From contig CAZAZY010000010.1 of assembly GCA_964489785.1 (NCBI GenBank), positions 1-25,760 of the forward strand: a DNA stretch of 25,760 bases. Reading direction: 5' to 3'. This stretch comes from JAIPIY01 sp964489785 (lineage in GTDB: Bacteria; Patescibacteriota; Minisyncoccia; Phycocordibacterales; UBA1006). The stretch's first letter is position 1. Each line of letters opens with the position of its first letter. This document shows, in pieces, positions 1 to 7,376 of this stretch. A program made the position numbers and the translations under genes. The notes below the pieces were generated by a model. The model was not told the DNA's origin, did no database searches, and saw nothing but the letters and a program-made list of their open reading frames with translations.

Positions 1-1000
1 TAGCCAATTGATATTTCACCCATCTCTTTTCTCCTGATCGAATTATTTTTCCATCTGATACCAATGACAACAAATCTCGTTGAATAGTTTTAACGGACAC
101 GTGTGGGAATCTGTCGGTAATGTCCTTTATAGAATATTCATGTCCTTTATCGAAGATTGCTAACACCTGTCTGATACGAATATTTTGATTGTCTTTTTGA
201 ATCTGAGTGAAGTCTTTTTGTTTTTGTTTCACATCACTGTTTTCAATAGTCTGTGATGTTGTAGGTATTTTTGATTCTGCACTATTGTCTTTTATATATG
301 ATACAGTGTCTGATTTCTGTGATTCATATCGGACATTATTCCCTATCTTATCGGACATGGTATAAGCATGTCCTTTATCATGTCCGATAGAAATATCTTG
401 TTGTTGCGTAGTTCGCAATGTATCAAACAATGGCATATCAAATAATTGTGTCGATAGTTGTACTGCATCATTATGCACTGATGTATGTCGCCCATGTGCA
501 TGGTTGGATGTTCCACCTGATACCGCGTGTAGGTTCTGTAATTCTGTTTCTAATGTGCCCTGTAGTTTAGTTATTTCTTCGATCAATATATGCGCGTTCA
601 TTGCTGAAATAAATCGCAATGATTCCATCATCGTTACCAGTGAAATCAATGTCTCGCTGTGGGTAATAGATTGTGCCAACATGCGCACACGATCATGATG
701 TGACAAAGCCATACAAGAAAACAAATCTGACACCAAAGAAACTCCTAATCCACGGATCCGTGTCTTTAATGGTTCGTTGTCTTCAAAAAAATCTGTCACC
801 ATGTAAATGGCCGTTATGATTTTTTCTGCCTTCTTTCCAAAGGCAAAGAATGTCTGATTATCTTTATGAGAATAAAAGAATTCACCAGTATTTTTAAGGG
901 TATTTTGAACCGATGTCGTATTGATGTCTGATAGAGACATATCTATATGTCCCTTTGATACACCTACCATGTCCTTTTGAGAAACTTCATTTTGGTTCAT
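1..1000 (-). CDS. Putative winged-helix DNA-binding regulator, 3' end missing
   Basis: An open minus-strand frame runs without a stop from ATG at 998-1000 to the window edge, giving at least 333 residues. Residues about 40-150 look alpha-helical (FFYSHKDNQ, then KAEKIITAIYMVTDFF and EPLKTRIRGLG). Residues about 165-275 are polar and low in complexity, probably a linker. The last 50 visible residues (IRIRQVLAIFDKGHEYSI, then VSVKTIQRDLLSLVSDGKII) have the shape of a DeoR/HTH_11-type winged helix: recognition helix TIQRDLLSLV followed by a wing. A role as DNA-binding regulator is inferred from that domain. The function of the N-terminal helical part is unknown to me. The gene is divergent from ftsK and has its own promoter. 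Its DNA is unusually rich in ATGTCC/GGACAT. Confidence 0.75.
   Translation of the reverse strand, partial: MNQNEVSQKDMVGVSKGHIDMSLSDINTTSVQNTLKNTGEFFYSHKDNQTFFAFGKKAEKIITAIYMVTDFFEDNEPLKTRIRGLGVSLVSDLFSCMALSHHDRVRMLAQSITHSETLISLVTMMESLRFISAMNAHILIEEITKLQGTLETELQNLHAVSGGTSNHAHGRHTSVHNDAVQLSTQLFDMPLFDTLRTTQQQDISIGHDKGHAYTMSDKIGNNVRYESQKSDTVSYIKDNSAESKIPTTSQTIENSDVKQKQKDFTQIQKDNQNIRIRQVLAIFDKGHEYSIKDITDRFPHVSVKTIQRDLLSLVSDGKIIRSGEKRWVKYQLA
120..974. repeat. Cluster of eight ATGTCC/GGACAT motifs within the regulator gene
   Basis: Exact ATGTCC or its complement GGACAT begins at 120, 140, 331, 353, 368, 380, 947 and 969. About 0.5 would be expected by chance in 1 kb. Two extended forms recur: ATAAAGGACAT and TATCGGACAT. 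The copies fall in different codon frames and on both strands (Gly-His, Lys-Asp-Met/Ile, Met-Ser and Asn-Val-Arg contexts), so a repeated peptide does not explain all of them. Confidence 0.6.
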
Positions 1001-1033
1001 ACCCTAATGTCTTTTATGATGAATAATGTGTCC

Positions 1034-1062
1034 ATTATAAAGGAAAGGTCCAGAGAGCGCAA
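1034..1062 (-). promoter_or_regulatory. Sigma-70-type promoter of the winged-helix regulator gene
   Basis: On the minus strand TTGCGC (1057-1062) lies 17 bp upstream of a perfect TATAAT (1034-1039). Transcription would start near 1027, leaving a leader of about 27 nt before the ATG at 1000. GGACAC directly follows the -10 box and AAAGACAT lies in the leader. Both resemble the GGACAT motif repeated in the gene, so autoregulation is possible. That link is inference. Confidence 0.55.
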
Positions 1063-1180
1063 CCACTAAATAATAAGAAGCACCAGGAAAAGAGTAAGTG
1101 GGAGATGCAATTGCATTTCCGAAGCTCATTCCGCCTATACTCTTTGTGATGATAACGATGCATGGTTTTGCATTCTGCAT

Positions 1181-1353
1181 CCTTCGACCCTAGAGAAAAA
1201 GACGTTAATAAAATGAGTCAAAAAATGCGTGAAGAACAGGATATGTTTGAGTGATAACGAGTTTATCCTGTTTAGTATTTTTTGACTCATTTTTAGTCTT
1301 TTTACTCTGAGGTCTTGATTTTTTGGTGACTTTTTTATCAAGAAAAAAGTTAT
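1181..1353 (+). repeat. 173-bp structured repeat, copy 1 (element A)
   Basis: This segment is identical, bar position 1209, to the reverse complement of 7377-7549. It starts near a CGACCCT box (1185-1191), then folds into a stem-loop of about 124 nt (1189-1312). The arms pair as CCTAGAG/CTCTGAGG, AAAAAGAC/GTCTTTTT, AAAATGAGTCAAAAAAT with its complement, and AACAGGATA/TATCCTGTT, with asymmetric internal loops. The terminal loop is TGTTTGAGTGATAACGAGTT (1244-1263). Next comes hairpin TCTTGAT/ATCAAGA (1313-1343), whose loop contains ACTTTTTT (1329-1336); that can pair with AAAAAAGT (1343-1350) as a pseudoknot or alternative hairpin. It may be a mobile-element remnant, a structured RNA or a REP/MITE-like element. 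No transposase is nearby. Confidence 0.85.
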
Positions 1354-1415
1354 GTATAGTGAATGTTTATTTATGAAAAATCACAAAACCAAAACTAGTA
1401 TTCACTCCCCTTTTT

Positions 1416-1424
1416 TGATATAAT
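1416..1424 (+). promoter_or_regulatory. Extended -10 promoter of ftsK, probably leaderless
   Basis: TGATATAAT is an extended -10 element (TG at 1416-1417, TATAAT at 1419-1424). The ATG of ftsK starts only 10 nt downstream. Transcription would therefore begin within about 4 nt of the start codon, and no Shine-Dalgarno site is present. No good -35 box is seen. Confidence 0.55.
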
Positions 1425-1434
1425 AATCACATCT

Positions 1435-3657
1435 ATGGCACGAAAAAAGGAATCAACACCCATGTTCGGAGAGCGAACAAAACGATGGATCTTAGTATCC
1501 ATTCTTTCTTTTATTACCCTTGTATTTTTTTTAGGAAGCATTCAATCTTCAGGGATACTGGGTATCTATGCACATCAATTTGCAACATGGTTATTTGGTT
1601 TTGGTTTTCTTATTATTCCCCTATCGCTGACTGGAGTCATCATTAGTATTATCAAAAGAGATACACCGTCAGATCATCTCCATCCCGTATGGAAAGGGGC
1701 TCTGACACTTTTGTCTTTGCTGACTTTTGTACATATTCTTTCTCCACAATTACACAATGGTGGCATTATTGGATCAGTAATTGGAAATGGATTAATTACA
1801 CTGACGGGAAATTTTATTGCAGGGTTTGTATCTCTGGTAGGATCCAGTGTAGGTATTTTATTTTTATTTGATGCATCAGTGCATGACATGTCATGGTTTA
1901 ATAAACTACGAGAATTTTTAGTTCGACCAATCTTTTCGTTTGGAAAAAAAACAGATGAAGAAGACATCGGCGAAGATGAAATTCTGGATAGTGAAGAATC
2001 CGATGAAGAAGAGGAGGCTATCAAACCTATCAAAACAACTGATGGCATTATCCCGCCATCAATAAAGAAAGCAATGATGAAAATTGCAGATGATGAAGAA
2101 TTGGATATCCCTACTCCTAAACCTTTGGTTCGATTGTCCCCTTTTACTCCTCCACCATTGGACCTATTAGAAAATGACAAAGGCAAACCATCGGTCGGCG
2201 ATGTCAAAGCAAATGGAAATATGATTCAACGCACATTGGCGAATTTTGGTATTAATGTAGAAATGGATGAAATATCGATTGGACCCACCGTGACACGATA
2301 TTCATTGAAACCTGCCGAAGGGGTAAAACTGTCTCGTATTATTGGATTGCAAAATGATTTGGCGTTGGCGTTGGCAGCCCACCCTATTCGTATCGAAGCA
2401 CCTATTCCAGGAAAATCTTTGGTGGGTATCGAAATCCCAAACAAAACAAAAGCAATGGTTGGATTAGGGACATTGTTTGCAGACCCTCAGTTTACTGGAT
2501 CTGATAAACCATTATTGTTGGCGCTGGGTAAGGGAGTGTCCGGTCGTGCACATTATGCAAACCTGGCAAAAATGCCCCACCTGCTGTTGGCGGGTGCAAC
2601 CGGTTCTGGAAAATCAGTAACCATCCACGCATTAGTAACATCTTTATTATACCGAAATGCACCAGAAGATTTGCGATTCATTATGATCGACCCAAAACGT
2701 GTTGAATTAACATTATACAATTCAATCCCCCATTTATTGACTCCTGTAATCACCGAAGCAAAGAAATCTATTCTCTCTTTGAAATGGGCAGCAAAAGAAA
2801 TGGATAGAAGATACAATATATTAGAGAACGAAAAAGTTCGTGACATTCATTCCTATCATACAACTATTGTACGACCCGCATACGAAAAAGCACAAAAGAA
2901 AGGCCAAACCGAAGATGATGTTGAGCTGCCAGAACGCATGCCGTACATTGTTATCATCATCGACGAATTAGCTGACCTGATGCAGGCATACCCCCGAGAA
3001 TTGGAATCCAGTATCGTACGATTAGCCCAAATGAGTCGTGCTGTTGGTATTCACCTTATTCTGTCGACCCAGAGACCATCGGTAAACGTTATTACCGGTC
3101 TTATCAAGGCAAACGTACCGTCACGTATCGCATTACAGGTTTCTTCACAAATAGATTCAAGAACCATTTTAGATGCTGCTGGAGCAGAAAAACTATTAGG
3201 TGCCGGAGACATGCTATATCAAACAGGTGATATGTCAAAACCAGAACGCGCCCAATCTGCATTTATTTCAGAAGACGAAGTAAAAAGAGTAGTTAAATAC
3301 CTGTCCCGAGCATATGCAGATATGCCACCTGATGTCAGCATTATATTCCCTGACACATTGGCGGATGAAAAATCAATCAGCTCTATGTCATTAGAAGACG
3401 GAGATGACGACGATGATCTCTATGAAGAAGCAAAACAAGTAGTAATCGATGCCAAAAAAGCATCTACATCGTATTTGCAAAGAAAATTAAAGGTTGGGTA
3501 TGCCCGAGCTGCCCGCCTGATGGATATATTAGAAGAACGTGGGGTTGTAGGTCCTGCAGACGGTGCAAAACCACGAGATGTATTGGTTGGACAATCTGAT
3601 TCATTTTCCCATGATCCAAACGATGCAGGCGTAGACACCGAAGAAAAAGAATTCTAA
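1435..3657 (+). CDS. ftsK: DNA translocase FtsK/SpoIIIE
   Basis: A 740-residue septal DNA translocase that pumps chromosomal DNA during division and chromosome dimer resolution. The N-terminus has four predicted membrane segments (about residues 18-37, 48-73, 88-103, 125-146). A short acidic linker follows, then the alpha/beta motor: Walker A GATGSGKS at 387-394 and Walker B IIIDELAD with D510/E511. The sequence LSTQRPSVNVITGLIKANVPSRIA is typical of FtsK. The C-terminal gamma winged helix, which reads chromosome-polarity sequences in known FtsKs, is about 660-725 (SYLQRKLKVGYARAARLMD). The linker is far shorter than in E. coli FtsK, so the size is closer to SpoIIIE/SftA. It opens the ftsK-(membrane protein)-recA-efp block. 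Confidence 0.97.
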   Translation: MARKKESTPMFGERTKRWILVSILSFITLVFFLGSIQSSGILGIYAHQFATWLFGFGFLIIPLSLTGVIISIIKRDTPSDHLHPVWKGALTLLSLLTFVHILSPQLHNGGIIGSVIGNGLITLTGNFIAGFVSLVGSSVGILFLFDASVHDMSWFNKLREFLVRPIFSFGKKTDEEDIGEDEILDSEESDEEEEAIKPIKTTDGIIPPSIKKAMMKIADDEELDIPTPKPLVRLSPFTPPPLDLLENDKGKPSVGDVKANGNMIQRTLANFGINVEMDEISIGPTVTRYSLKPAEGVKLSRIIGLQNDLALALAAHPIRIEAPIPGKSLVGIEIPNKTKAMVGLGTLFADPQFTGSDKPLLLALGKGVSGRAHYANLAKMPHLLLAGATGSGKSVTIHALVTSLLYRNAPEDLRFIMIDPKRVELTLYNSIPHLLTPVITEAKKSILSLKWAAKEMDRRYNILENEKVRDIHSYHTTIVRPAYEKAQKKGQTEDDVELPERMPYIVIIIDELADLMQAYPRELESSIVRLAQMSRAVGIHLILSTQRPSVNVITGLIKANVPSRIALQVSSQIDSRTILDAAGAEKLLGAGDMLYQTGDMSKPERAQSAFISEDEVKRVVKYLSRAYADMPPDVSIIFPDTLADEKSISSMSLEDGDDDDDLYEEAKQVVIDAKKASTSYLQRKLKVGYARAARLMDILEERGVVGPADGAKPRDVLVGQSDSFSHDPNDAGVDTEEKEF

Positions 3658-3663
3658 TCCTGT

Positions 3664-4134
3664 ATGCTACACAAAGACACCCCTTATGCGATGGGAATAT
3701 ACGATAAGAAACCGCTTTGGTTTTATATTTCTCTTGGTATGGGAGGTATTGTTGTTCTACTGATTATTGTGTTTTTGTTCTCCCGGGTCTATGGTATTAT
3801 TATGGGGCCGAGGATAACCATAGAAACCCCTACCCCATGGCAAGAAATTACCGACGGATGGGTAGAAGTTTCAGGAACTATCAAATATGTCTCCTCTGCA
3901 AAAATAAATGGTCGTACATTAATTCTACACACAGACAATTCATTTCGTGAGACCCTTGCAGTTGTCCCTGGATATACGATGATCGAAATAGTCGCACAAG
4001 ACCGTTTTGGAAAAGAAAATTCTGTTTCCATCCCCATTACACGAGATGACATCCCTATCCCACCCCCAGAACCAGAAACAGAAAAATCAATCGAAACCGA
4101 ACAAGACAGTGAAATTAACAACTTAGAAGTATAA
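3664..4134 (+). CDS. Single-pass membrane protein with Ig-like beta-sandwich domain
   Basis: A 156-residue protein of unknown function, 6 bp after ftsK. A short cytoplasmic tail precedes one strong membrane segment (WFYISLGMGGIVVLLIIVFLF, about residues 19-40). An extracytoplasmic region of about 80 residues follows (PRITIETPTPWQEITDGWVEVSG ... GYTMIEIVAQDRFGKENSVSIPI), with the strand pattern of a glucodextranase/FlgD-type Ig-like domain. The tail is Pro/Glu-rich. An alternative start is the Met at residue 10 (3691). Tight placement between ftsK and recA suggests cotranscription, but a role in division or recombination is only a guess. Confidence 0.85.
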   Translation: MLHKDTPYAMGIYDKKPLWFYISLGMGGIVVLLIIVFLFSRVYGIIMGPRITIETPTPWQEITDGWVEVSGTIKYVSSAKINGRTLILHTDNSFRETLAVVPGYTMIEIVAQDRFGKENSVSIPITRDDIPIPPPEPETEKSIETEQDSEINNLEV

Positions 4135-4135
4135 T
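4130..4135 (+). promoter_or_regulatory. Possible leaderless promoter (-10) of recA
   Basis: A perfect TATAAT overlaps the stop codon of the preceding gene and ends 9 nt before the recA ATG. A start site at or near the ATG would give a leaderless recA transcript in addition to read-through from ftsK. No clear -35 was identified and no LexA-type dyad was seen. Confidence 0.4.
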
Positions 4136-4144
4136 CATATTCAT

Positions 4145-5203
4145 ATGGCAAAAAAACCAGCAAAAGAAAAGATGGTATCAACAGGTGAAGGGTCAAAAGA
4201 CGTAGCAGCGGCTATGAAAATGATCCAAACAAAATTTGGTGAAGGATCTATTATGAAATTAGGTGAAGCACCAAAGGTAGACATTGGTGTTGTTCCCACA
4301 GGATCTTTGGGATTGGACCAAGCATTGGGCGTAGGTGGCCTTCCCCGAGGAAGAATCGTTGAAATCTTTGGACCAGAATCATCTGGAAAAACAACATTAA
4401 CGTTGCACGTAATCGCCGAAGCCCAAAAAGCTGGTGGAACCTGTGCATTTATCGATGCGGAACATGCCATGGATCCTGAATATGCAAAGAAATTAGGTGT
4501 TAAAATTGATGACCTACTGATTTCTCAACCAGATACCGGAGAACAAGCCTTGGAAATTGTGGAAACATTGGTTCGATCAGGAGCTATCGATGTTATCGTA
4601 GTCGATTCAGTTGCAGCATTGACCCCAAAAGATGAAATTGAAGGAGACATGGGCGCACACCACGTTGGAAAACAAGCCAGATTGATGTCTCAGGCTTTGC
4701 GAAAATTAACTGCAATCACCCACAAATCAAAGACTATTGTTATTTTCATTAACCAAATTCGTATGCAAATCGGGGTTATGTTTGGAAACCCAGAAACTAC
4801 CCCAGGTGGAAAGGCTTTGAAATTCTATACATCAGTACGATTGGATATTCGAAAAATTGCACAGATTAAAAAAGGTGAAGAAGTGGTAGGTGCACGAACC
4901 CGTGTAAAAGTAGTAAAAAACAAAGTCGCTGCCCCATTTCGACAAACCGAATTTGATATTATTTATAACGAAGGAATTTCAAAACAAGGTGAAATATTGG
5001 CTTTGGGCGAAAAATTTGATATTATCCAAAAATCTGGTGCATCATACAGTTACCTACAAAAAACAAAAGAAGGTACTGAAGAAAAAATGCCACTGGGTCG
5101 AGGATATGATGCATCTAGAACATTTTTGCGTGAAAATCCAAAAATAGAAAAAGATTTAGAAAAACAAATTATGAAGAAACTTTTAGAAGAAGCTTCTTCA
5201 TAA
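4145..5203 (+). CDS. recA: Recombinase RecA
   Basis: A 352-residue ATP-dependent strand-exchange protein for homologous recombination and repair. Walker A GPESSGKT is at residues 76-83 and Walker B is VIVVDSVAAL at about 146-155. The L1 region (EGDMGAHHVGKQARLMSQALRKL) and L2 region (FINQIRMQIGVMFGNPETTPGGKALKFY) are intact. The C-terminal domain is present (YSYLQKTKEGTEEKMPLGRGYDASRTFL). The acidic tail of E. coli RecA is reduced to KLLEEASS. There is no intein or frameshift. Start 4145 is the first ATG and gives the usual basic N-terminus (MAKKPAKEK). Confidence 0.98.
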   Translation: MAKKPAKEKMVSTGEGSKDVAAAMKMIQTKFGEGSIMKLGEAPKVDIGVVPTGSLGLDQALGVGGLPRGRIVEIFGPESSGKTTLTLHVIAEAQKAGGTCAFIDAEHAMDPEYAKKLGVKIDDLLISQPDTGEQALEIVETLVRSGAIDVIVVDSVAALTPKDEIEGDMGAHHVGKQARLMSQALRKLTAITHKSKTIVIFINQIRMQIGVMFGNPETTPGGKALKFYTSVRLDIRKIAQIKKGEEVVGARTRVKVVKNKVAAPFRQTEFDIIYNEGISKQGEILALGEKFDIIQKSGASYSYLQKTKEGTEEKMPLGRGYDASRTFLRENPKIEKDLEKQIMKKLLEEASS

Positions 5204-5260
5204 CAACCCCGTCCCTTGTCCCCCGAGGAACATAATTAACCATATAACCGAAAGACCAAC

Positions 5261-5851
5261 ATGTTAGAATACAATGAAATTACATTACGAAAAATTATTA
5301 TCTTTGAAGGTGTACCTCACGAAGTATTGGCTTCGCATGTGTTTCGAAAACAACAACGAAAACCGGTAAATGCAACAAAGCTACGAAACCTATTAACCGG
5401 TGGCGTAACCGAAGTATCTTTCCAAGTTCAAGACAAAGTAGAAGAAGCAGATATCAGCACACGTAAAATGGTATTTCTTTATAAAAATGCAAAGAATAAT
5501 GAATATTGGTTTGCAGAAGAAAAAGATCGTAGTAAACGATTTACCATTGATGAAAATATCATTGGGTCCCCTGCTCAGTTTTTGAAAGAAAATGCATTAG
5601 TTGATGTGGTTATCTTTACTGATGATGAAGACGAAGAAAGAATCATTGGTGTTCGATTAGCACACAAATTAGATCTCAAGGTTGTAGATGCTCCGCCATC
5701 CATCAAGGGTAACACCGCAACCGGAGGAAACAAACAAGCAACATTAGAAACCGGAGCCGTAGTGAGTGTTCCCCTATTTATTAACATTGGCGACCTTGTC
5801 AAAATAAATACGGAAACGGGAGAATACGTAGAACGTGCAGAGAAGAATTAA
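5261..5851 (+). CDS. efp: Elongation factor P
   Basis: A 196-residue EF-P that relieves ribosome stalling at polyproline stretches. All three beta-barrel domains are present: the KOW-like domain I (residues 1-65), the OB domain (about 70-130) and a C-terminal OB domain with PLFINIGDLVKINTETGEYVERA. The domain I loop that enters the peptidyl-transferase centre reads FRKQQRKPVNATKLRNLLTG, instead of the E. coli PGKGQA loop with its modified Lys34. It is one residue shorter and carries Lys/Arg at the tip. The modification state, if any, cannot be told from this sequence. A weak GAGG lies about 35 nt upstream, too far to be a ribosome binding site. A strong terminator follows. Confidence 0.95.
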   Translation: MLEYNEITLRKIIIFEGVPHEVLASHVFRKQQRKPVNATKLRNLLTGGVTEVSFQVQDKVEEADISTRKMVFLYKNAKNNEYWFAEEKDRSKRFTIDENIIGSPAQFLKENALVDVVIFTDDEDEERIIGVRLAHKLDLKVVDAPPSIKGNTATGGNKQATLETGAVVSVPLFINIGDLVKINTETGEYVERAEKN

Positions 5852-5861
5852 TTTTATACAT

Positions 5862-5908
5862 CATACAAAAAACCGTCCTGCCTCATCGGCGGGACGGTTT
5901 TTTGTATG
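5862..5908. terminator. Bidirectional intrinsic terminator between efp and rpsR
   Basis: A perfect 17-bp inverted repeat, 5862-5878 with 5892-5908, has the core AACCGTCC/GGACGGTT flanked by an A-run on the left arm and a T-run on the right arm. The stem extends inward through GCC/GGC to a UCAUC loop. The A/T runs make it a terminator for both convergent operons. Confidence 0.93.
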
Positions 5909-5915
5909 TGCTTTA

Positions 5916-6125
5916 TTAAGCCTGAATATAGGGAAGAAATCCCATAAATCGAGAATGCTTGATAGCCAAAGACAATTGTCGTTGGTATTTTGCAGAAACA
6001 CCTGTTCTCTTTCGAGGAAGTATTTTTGCGTTTGGTGACAAGAATTTTTTCAATAATTCTGTATCTTTGTAGTCGATATGTTTAATACCATGAGAAGTAA
6101 AATAACATTGTTTGTTTGATTTCAT
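5916..6125 (-). CDS. rpsR: Ribosomal protein bS18
   Basis: A 69-residue small-subunit protein that binds beside S6 in the platform of the 30S subunit. The family core is clear: IDYKDTELLKKFLSPNAKILPRKRTGVSAKYQRQLSLAIKHSRFMGFLPY. The N-terminus keeps one cysteine (QCYFTSHG). It is last in the rpsF-ssb-rpsR operon, 22 bp after ssb, and ends at the bidirectional terminator. Confidence 0.96.
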   Translation of the reverse strand: MKSNKQCYFTSHGIKHIDYKDTELLKKFLSPNAKILPRKRTGVSAKYQRQLSLAIKHSRFMGFLPYIQA

Positions 6126-6147
6126 AGAGATAAAAAAGTGCTAATAA

Positions 6148-6606
6148 TTAAAAAGGTATATCGTCAGGATTTGCTTCGTCATCTGGATATTCAATAGTGT
6201 CCATAGAAGGAGGCATTTCTGATGCTCCTGGTCCAGCAGATGCAGAGCCTGATTGTGATCCAGTATTTGGTGCTCCACCAGAACGTGGTCCAAACTGTAC
6301 TCGATCTGCTACAACTTCTGTTCTGTATTTCTTTGTTCCATCTTTGTCATCCCAACTTCGTGTTGTTAAACGACCTTCGATCATAGCCATAGCACCTTTT
6401 ACAAGATATTGTGAAGATGTTTCTGCCTGGCGACCAAATACCACAACATTGTGATAATCAGTTGATTCTTGGCGTTGCCCATTTTGGTCTTTCCATACAC
6501 GATTGGTTGCAAGAGAAAAAGAGGTTACCTTTGCCCCACTAGGCAATGATCGCATTTCTGGTTCTTTGGTTAGGTTTCCAATAAGAAGCACTTTGTTTAA
6601 ATACAT
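6148..6606 (-). CDS. ssb: Single-stranded DNA-binding protein
   Basis: SSB coats single-stranded DNA during replication and repair and recruits partners through its C-terminal tip. The OB fold covers residues 1-105 (MYLNKVLLIGNLTKEPEMRS; DYHNVVVFGRQAETSSQYL; GAMAMIEGRLTTRSW). A Gly/Ser-rich linker follows, and the protein ends in the acidic tip DDIPF. I start at the Met that gives the family N-terminus MYLNKV; an ATG two codons upstream (6612) is also possible. It sits between rpsF and rpsR, the widespread bacterial order. RecA and RecO, which cooperate with SSB, are also in this window. Confidence 0.96.
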   Translation of the reverse strand: MYLNKVLLIGNLTKEPEMRSLPSGAKVTSFSLATNRVWKDQNGQRQESTDYHNVVVFGRQAETSSQYLVKGAMAMIEGRLTTRSWDDKDGTKKYRTEVVADRVQFGPRSGGAPNTGSQSGSASAGPGASEMPPSMDTIEYPDDEANPDDIPF

Positions 6607-6615
6607 ATACATGAA

Positions 6616-6645
6616 TGCGCAAAGCGCAGTGCCCTGTTATAGGGC
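6616..6645 (-). other. Two small hairpins between rpsF and ssb
   Basis: In the 40 nt between the genes, TGCGC-AAA-GCGCA (6616-6628) and GCCCT-GTTAT-AGGGC (6631-6645) are two adjacent perfect stem-loops. Neither has a T-run, so they are not classical terminators. They could be mRNA processing or stability elements that set the S6:SSB ratio. That role is inference. Confidence 0.5.
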
Positions 6646-6652
6646 GTTATTG

Positions 6653-7183
6653 TTAATCAATGATCAGATTTTCAATACTTTCATCAATCACTTCTTCGTC
6701 CACAGGTGCTACTGGTTCTGCAACAGCTTCTTTTTCAACAGTATGTGTTGGTTCGTCAGCTGATACGCGTGCAGGTCGTGTTTGAATTCGTCCTGTTACC
6801 ATAGTATTTTCACGTACAGTAAGAATACAGAGATAACGAAGCAATTGATTGTTTCCATCCAATAATTTTTGGATTTCTGGAATATGATGTGGCATTACTT
6901 CGAATTTTACCCACCCAAAATAAGCAGTAGAAAAACGAGTATGTTTATTATCAAGCACTTTTATCATTGTGTATGCCAATGGCATTAACTTTGGATATTC
7001 TTCTGAGATAACTTGTGCTCCTTTTCCAAGGATTACGTCTTTGATAGTAGTAACAGCCTGAGGCAATTCTTCTTCCCCTACTGAAGGGATGACAAGATAG
7101 CCAACTTCATAAATACGAGGTTCTTGTGTTTCGTATTTAAGTTCAATATCATCTAATGATGATTCTTTTTCGGTTTTTGACAT
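6653..7183 (-). CDS. rpsF: Ribosomal protein bS6 with terminal extensions
   Basis: A 176-residue S6, longer than the usual 95-135. The ferredoxin-like core is at about residues 23-125 (YEVGYLVIPSVGEEELPQAV; GAQVISEEYPKLMPLAYTMIKV; STAYFGWVKFEVMPHHIPEI). A charged N-terminal extension of about 20 residues precedes it. A long acidic Glu/Val/Pro tail follows and ends SIENLIID. Acidic S6 tails are known in other bacteria, where E. coli RimK adds glutamates; no RimK is visible here. It is first in the rpsF-ssb-rpsR operon. Confidence 0.94.
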   Translation of the reverse strand: MSKTEKESSLDDIELKYETQEPRIYEVGYLVIPSVGEEELPQAVTTIKDVILGKGAQVISEEYPKLMPLAYTMIKVLDNKHTRFSTAYFGWVKFEVMPHHIPEIQKLLDGNNQLLRYLCILTVRENTMVTGRIQTRPARVSADEPTHTVEKEAVAEPVAPVDEEVIDESIENLIID

Positions 7184-7262
7184 ATATTTTTCACCGGTAA
7201 TCCGTTAATCGGATTCCCCAATTAAAGATTGGGGTGCTTTTAATTCATAATATATCCCCTCG
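7184..7262 (-). promoter_or_regulatory. rpsF leader with two stacked hairpins and likely -10
   Basis: The leader contains CCCCAAT-loop-ATTGGGG (7216-7234) immediately followed by AATCCG-ATTAA-CGGATT (7199-7215), then ACCGGTG just before the start region. TATATT (7249-7254) is a plausible -10. S6:S18 leader regulators in other bacteria contain an essential CCG in a stem-loop next to rpsF. The CCG triplets here fit that idea, but I could not build the full consensus, so autoregulation is tentative. Confidence 0.4.
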
Positions 7263-7376
7263 ACTGGGATGGTTGTAGAATAGCATAAAATAAGGTGGAG
7301 GTAAAGTAGAGCCAGGGGCTAGTCTTTAACTTCTAATAATTAGAAATACTGTAACCATAAAATGAATTCATTGCCT

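Larger units (their letters stand above)
1001..1434. other. Intergenic region between the divergent regulator and ftsK genes
   Basis: No gene is supported in these 434 bases. They hold the regulator promoter (1034-1062), a stretch with palindromic ATGCAATTGCAT (about 1107-1118), a small dyad GATGCA/TGCATC near 1157-1182, the 173-bp structured repeat (1181-1353) and the ftsK promoter (1416-1424). AGTGAAT (1357-1363) and ATTCACT (1400-1406) form a 7-bp inverted pair just upstream of ftsK that could be an operator or chance. Confidence 0.6.

Noticed and set aside
1135..1341. 68-codon minus-strand frame, with a nearly identical 74-codon plus-strand frame at 7362-7586
   Set aside because: Both read through the arms of the structured repeat. 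The similarity is explained by the 173-bp DNA repeat, and the terminal parts diverge exactly where the repeat ends. No start signal is seen.
1674..2207. 177-codon minus-strand frame
   Set aside because: Antisense to ftsK, Ser-rich and low in complexity, as expected from the opposite strand of an Asp/Glu-rich linker.
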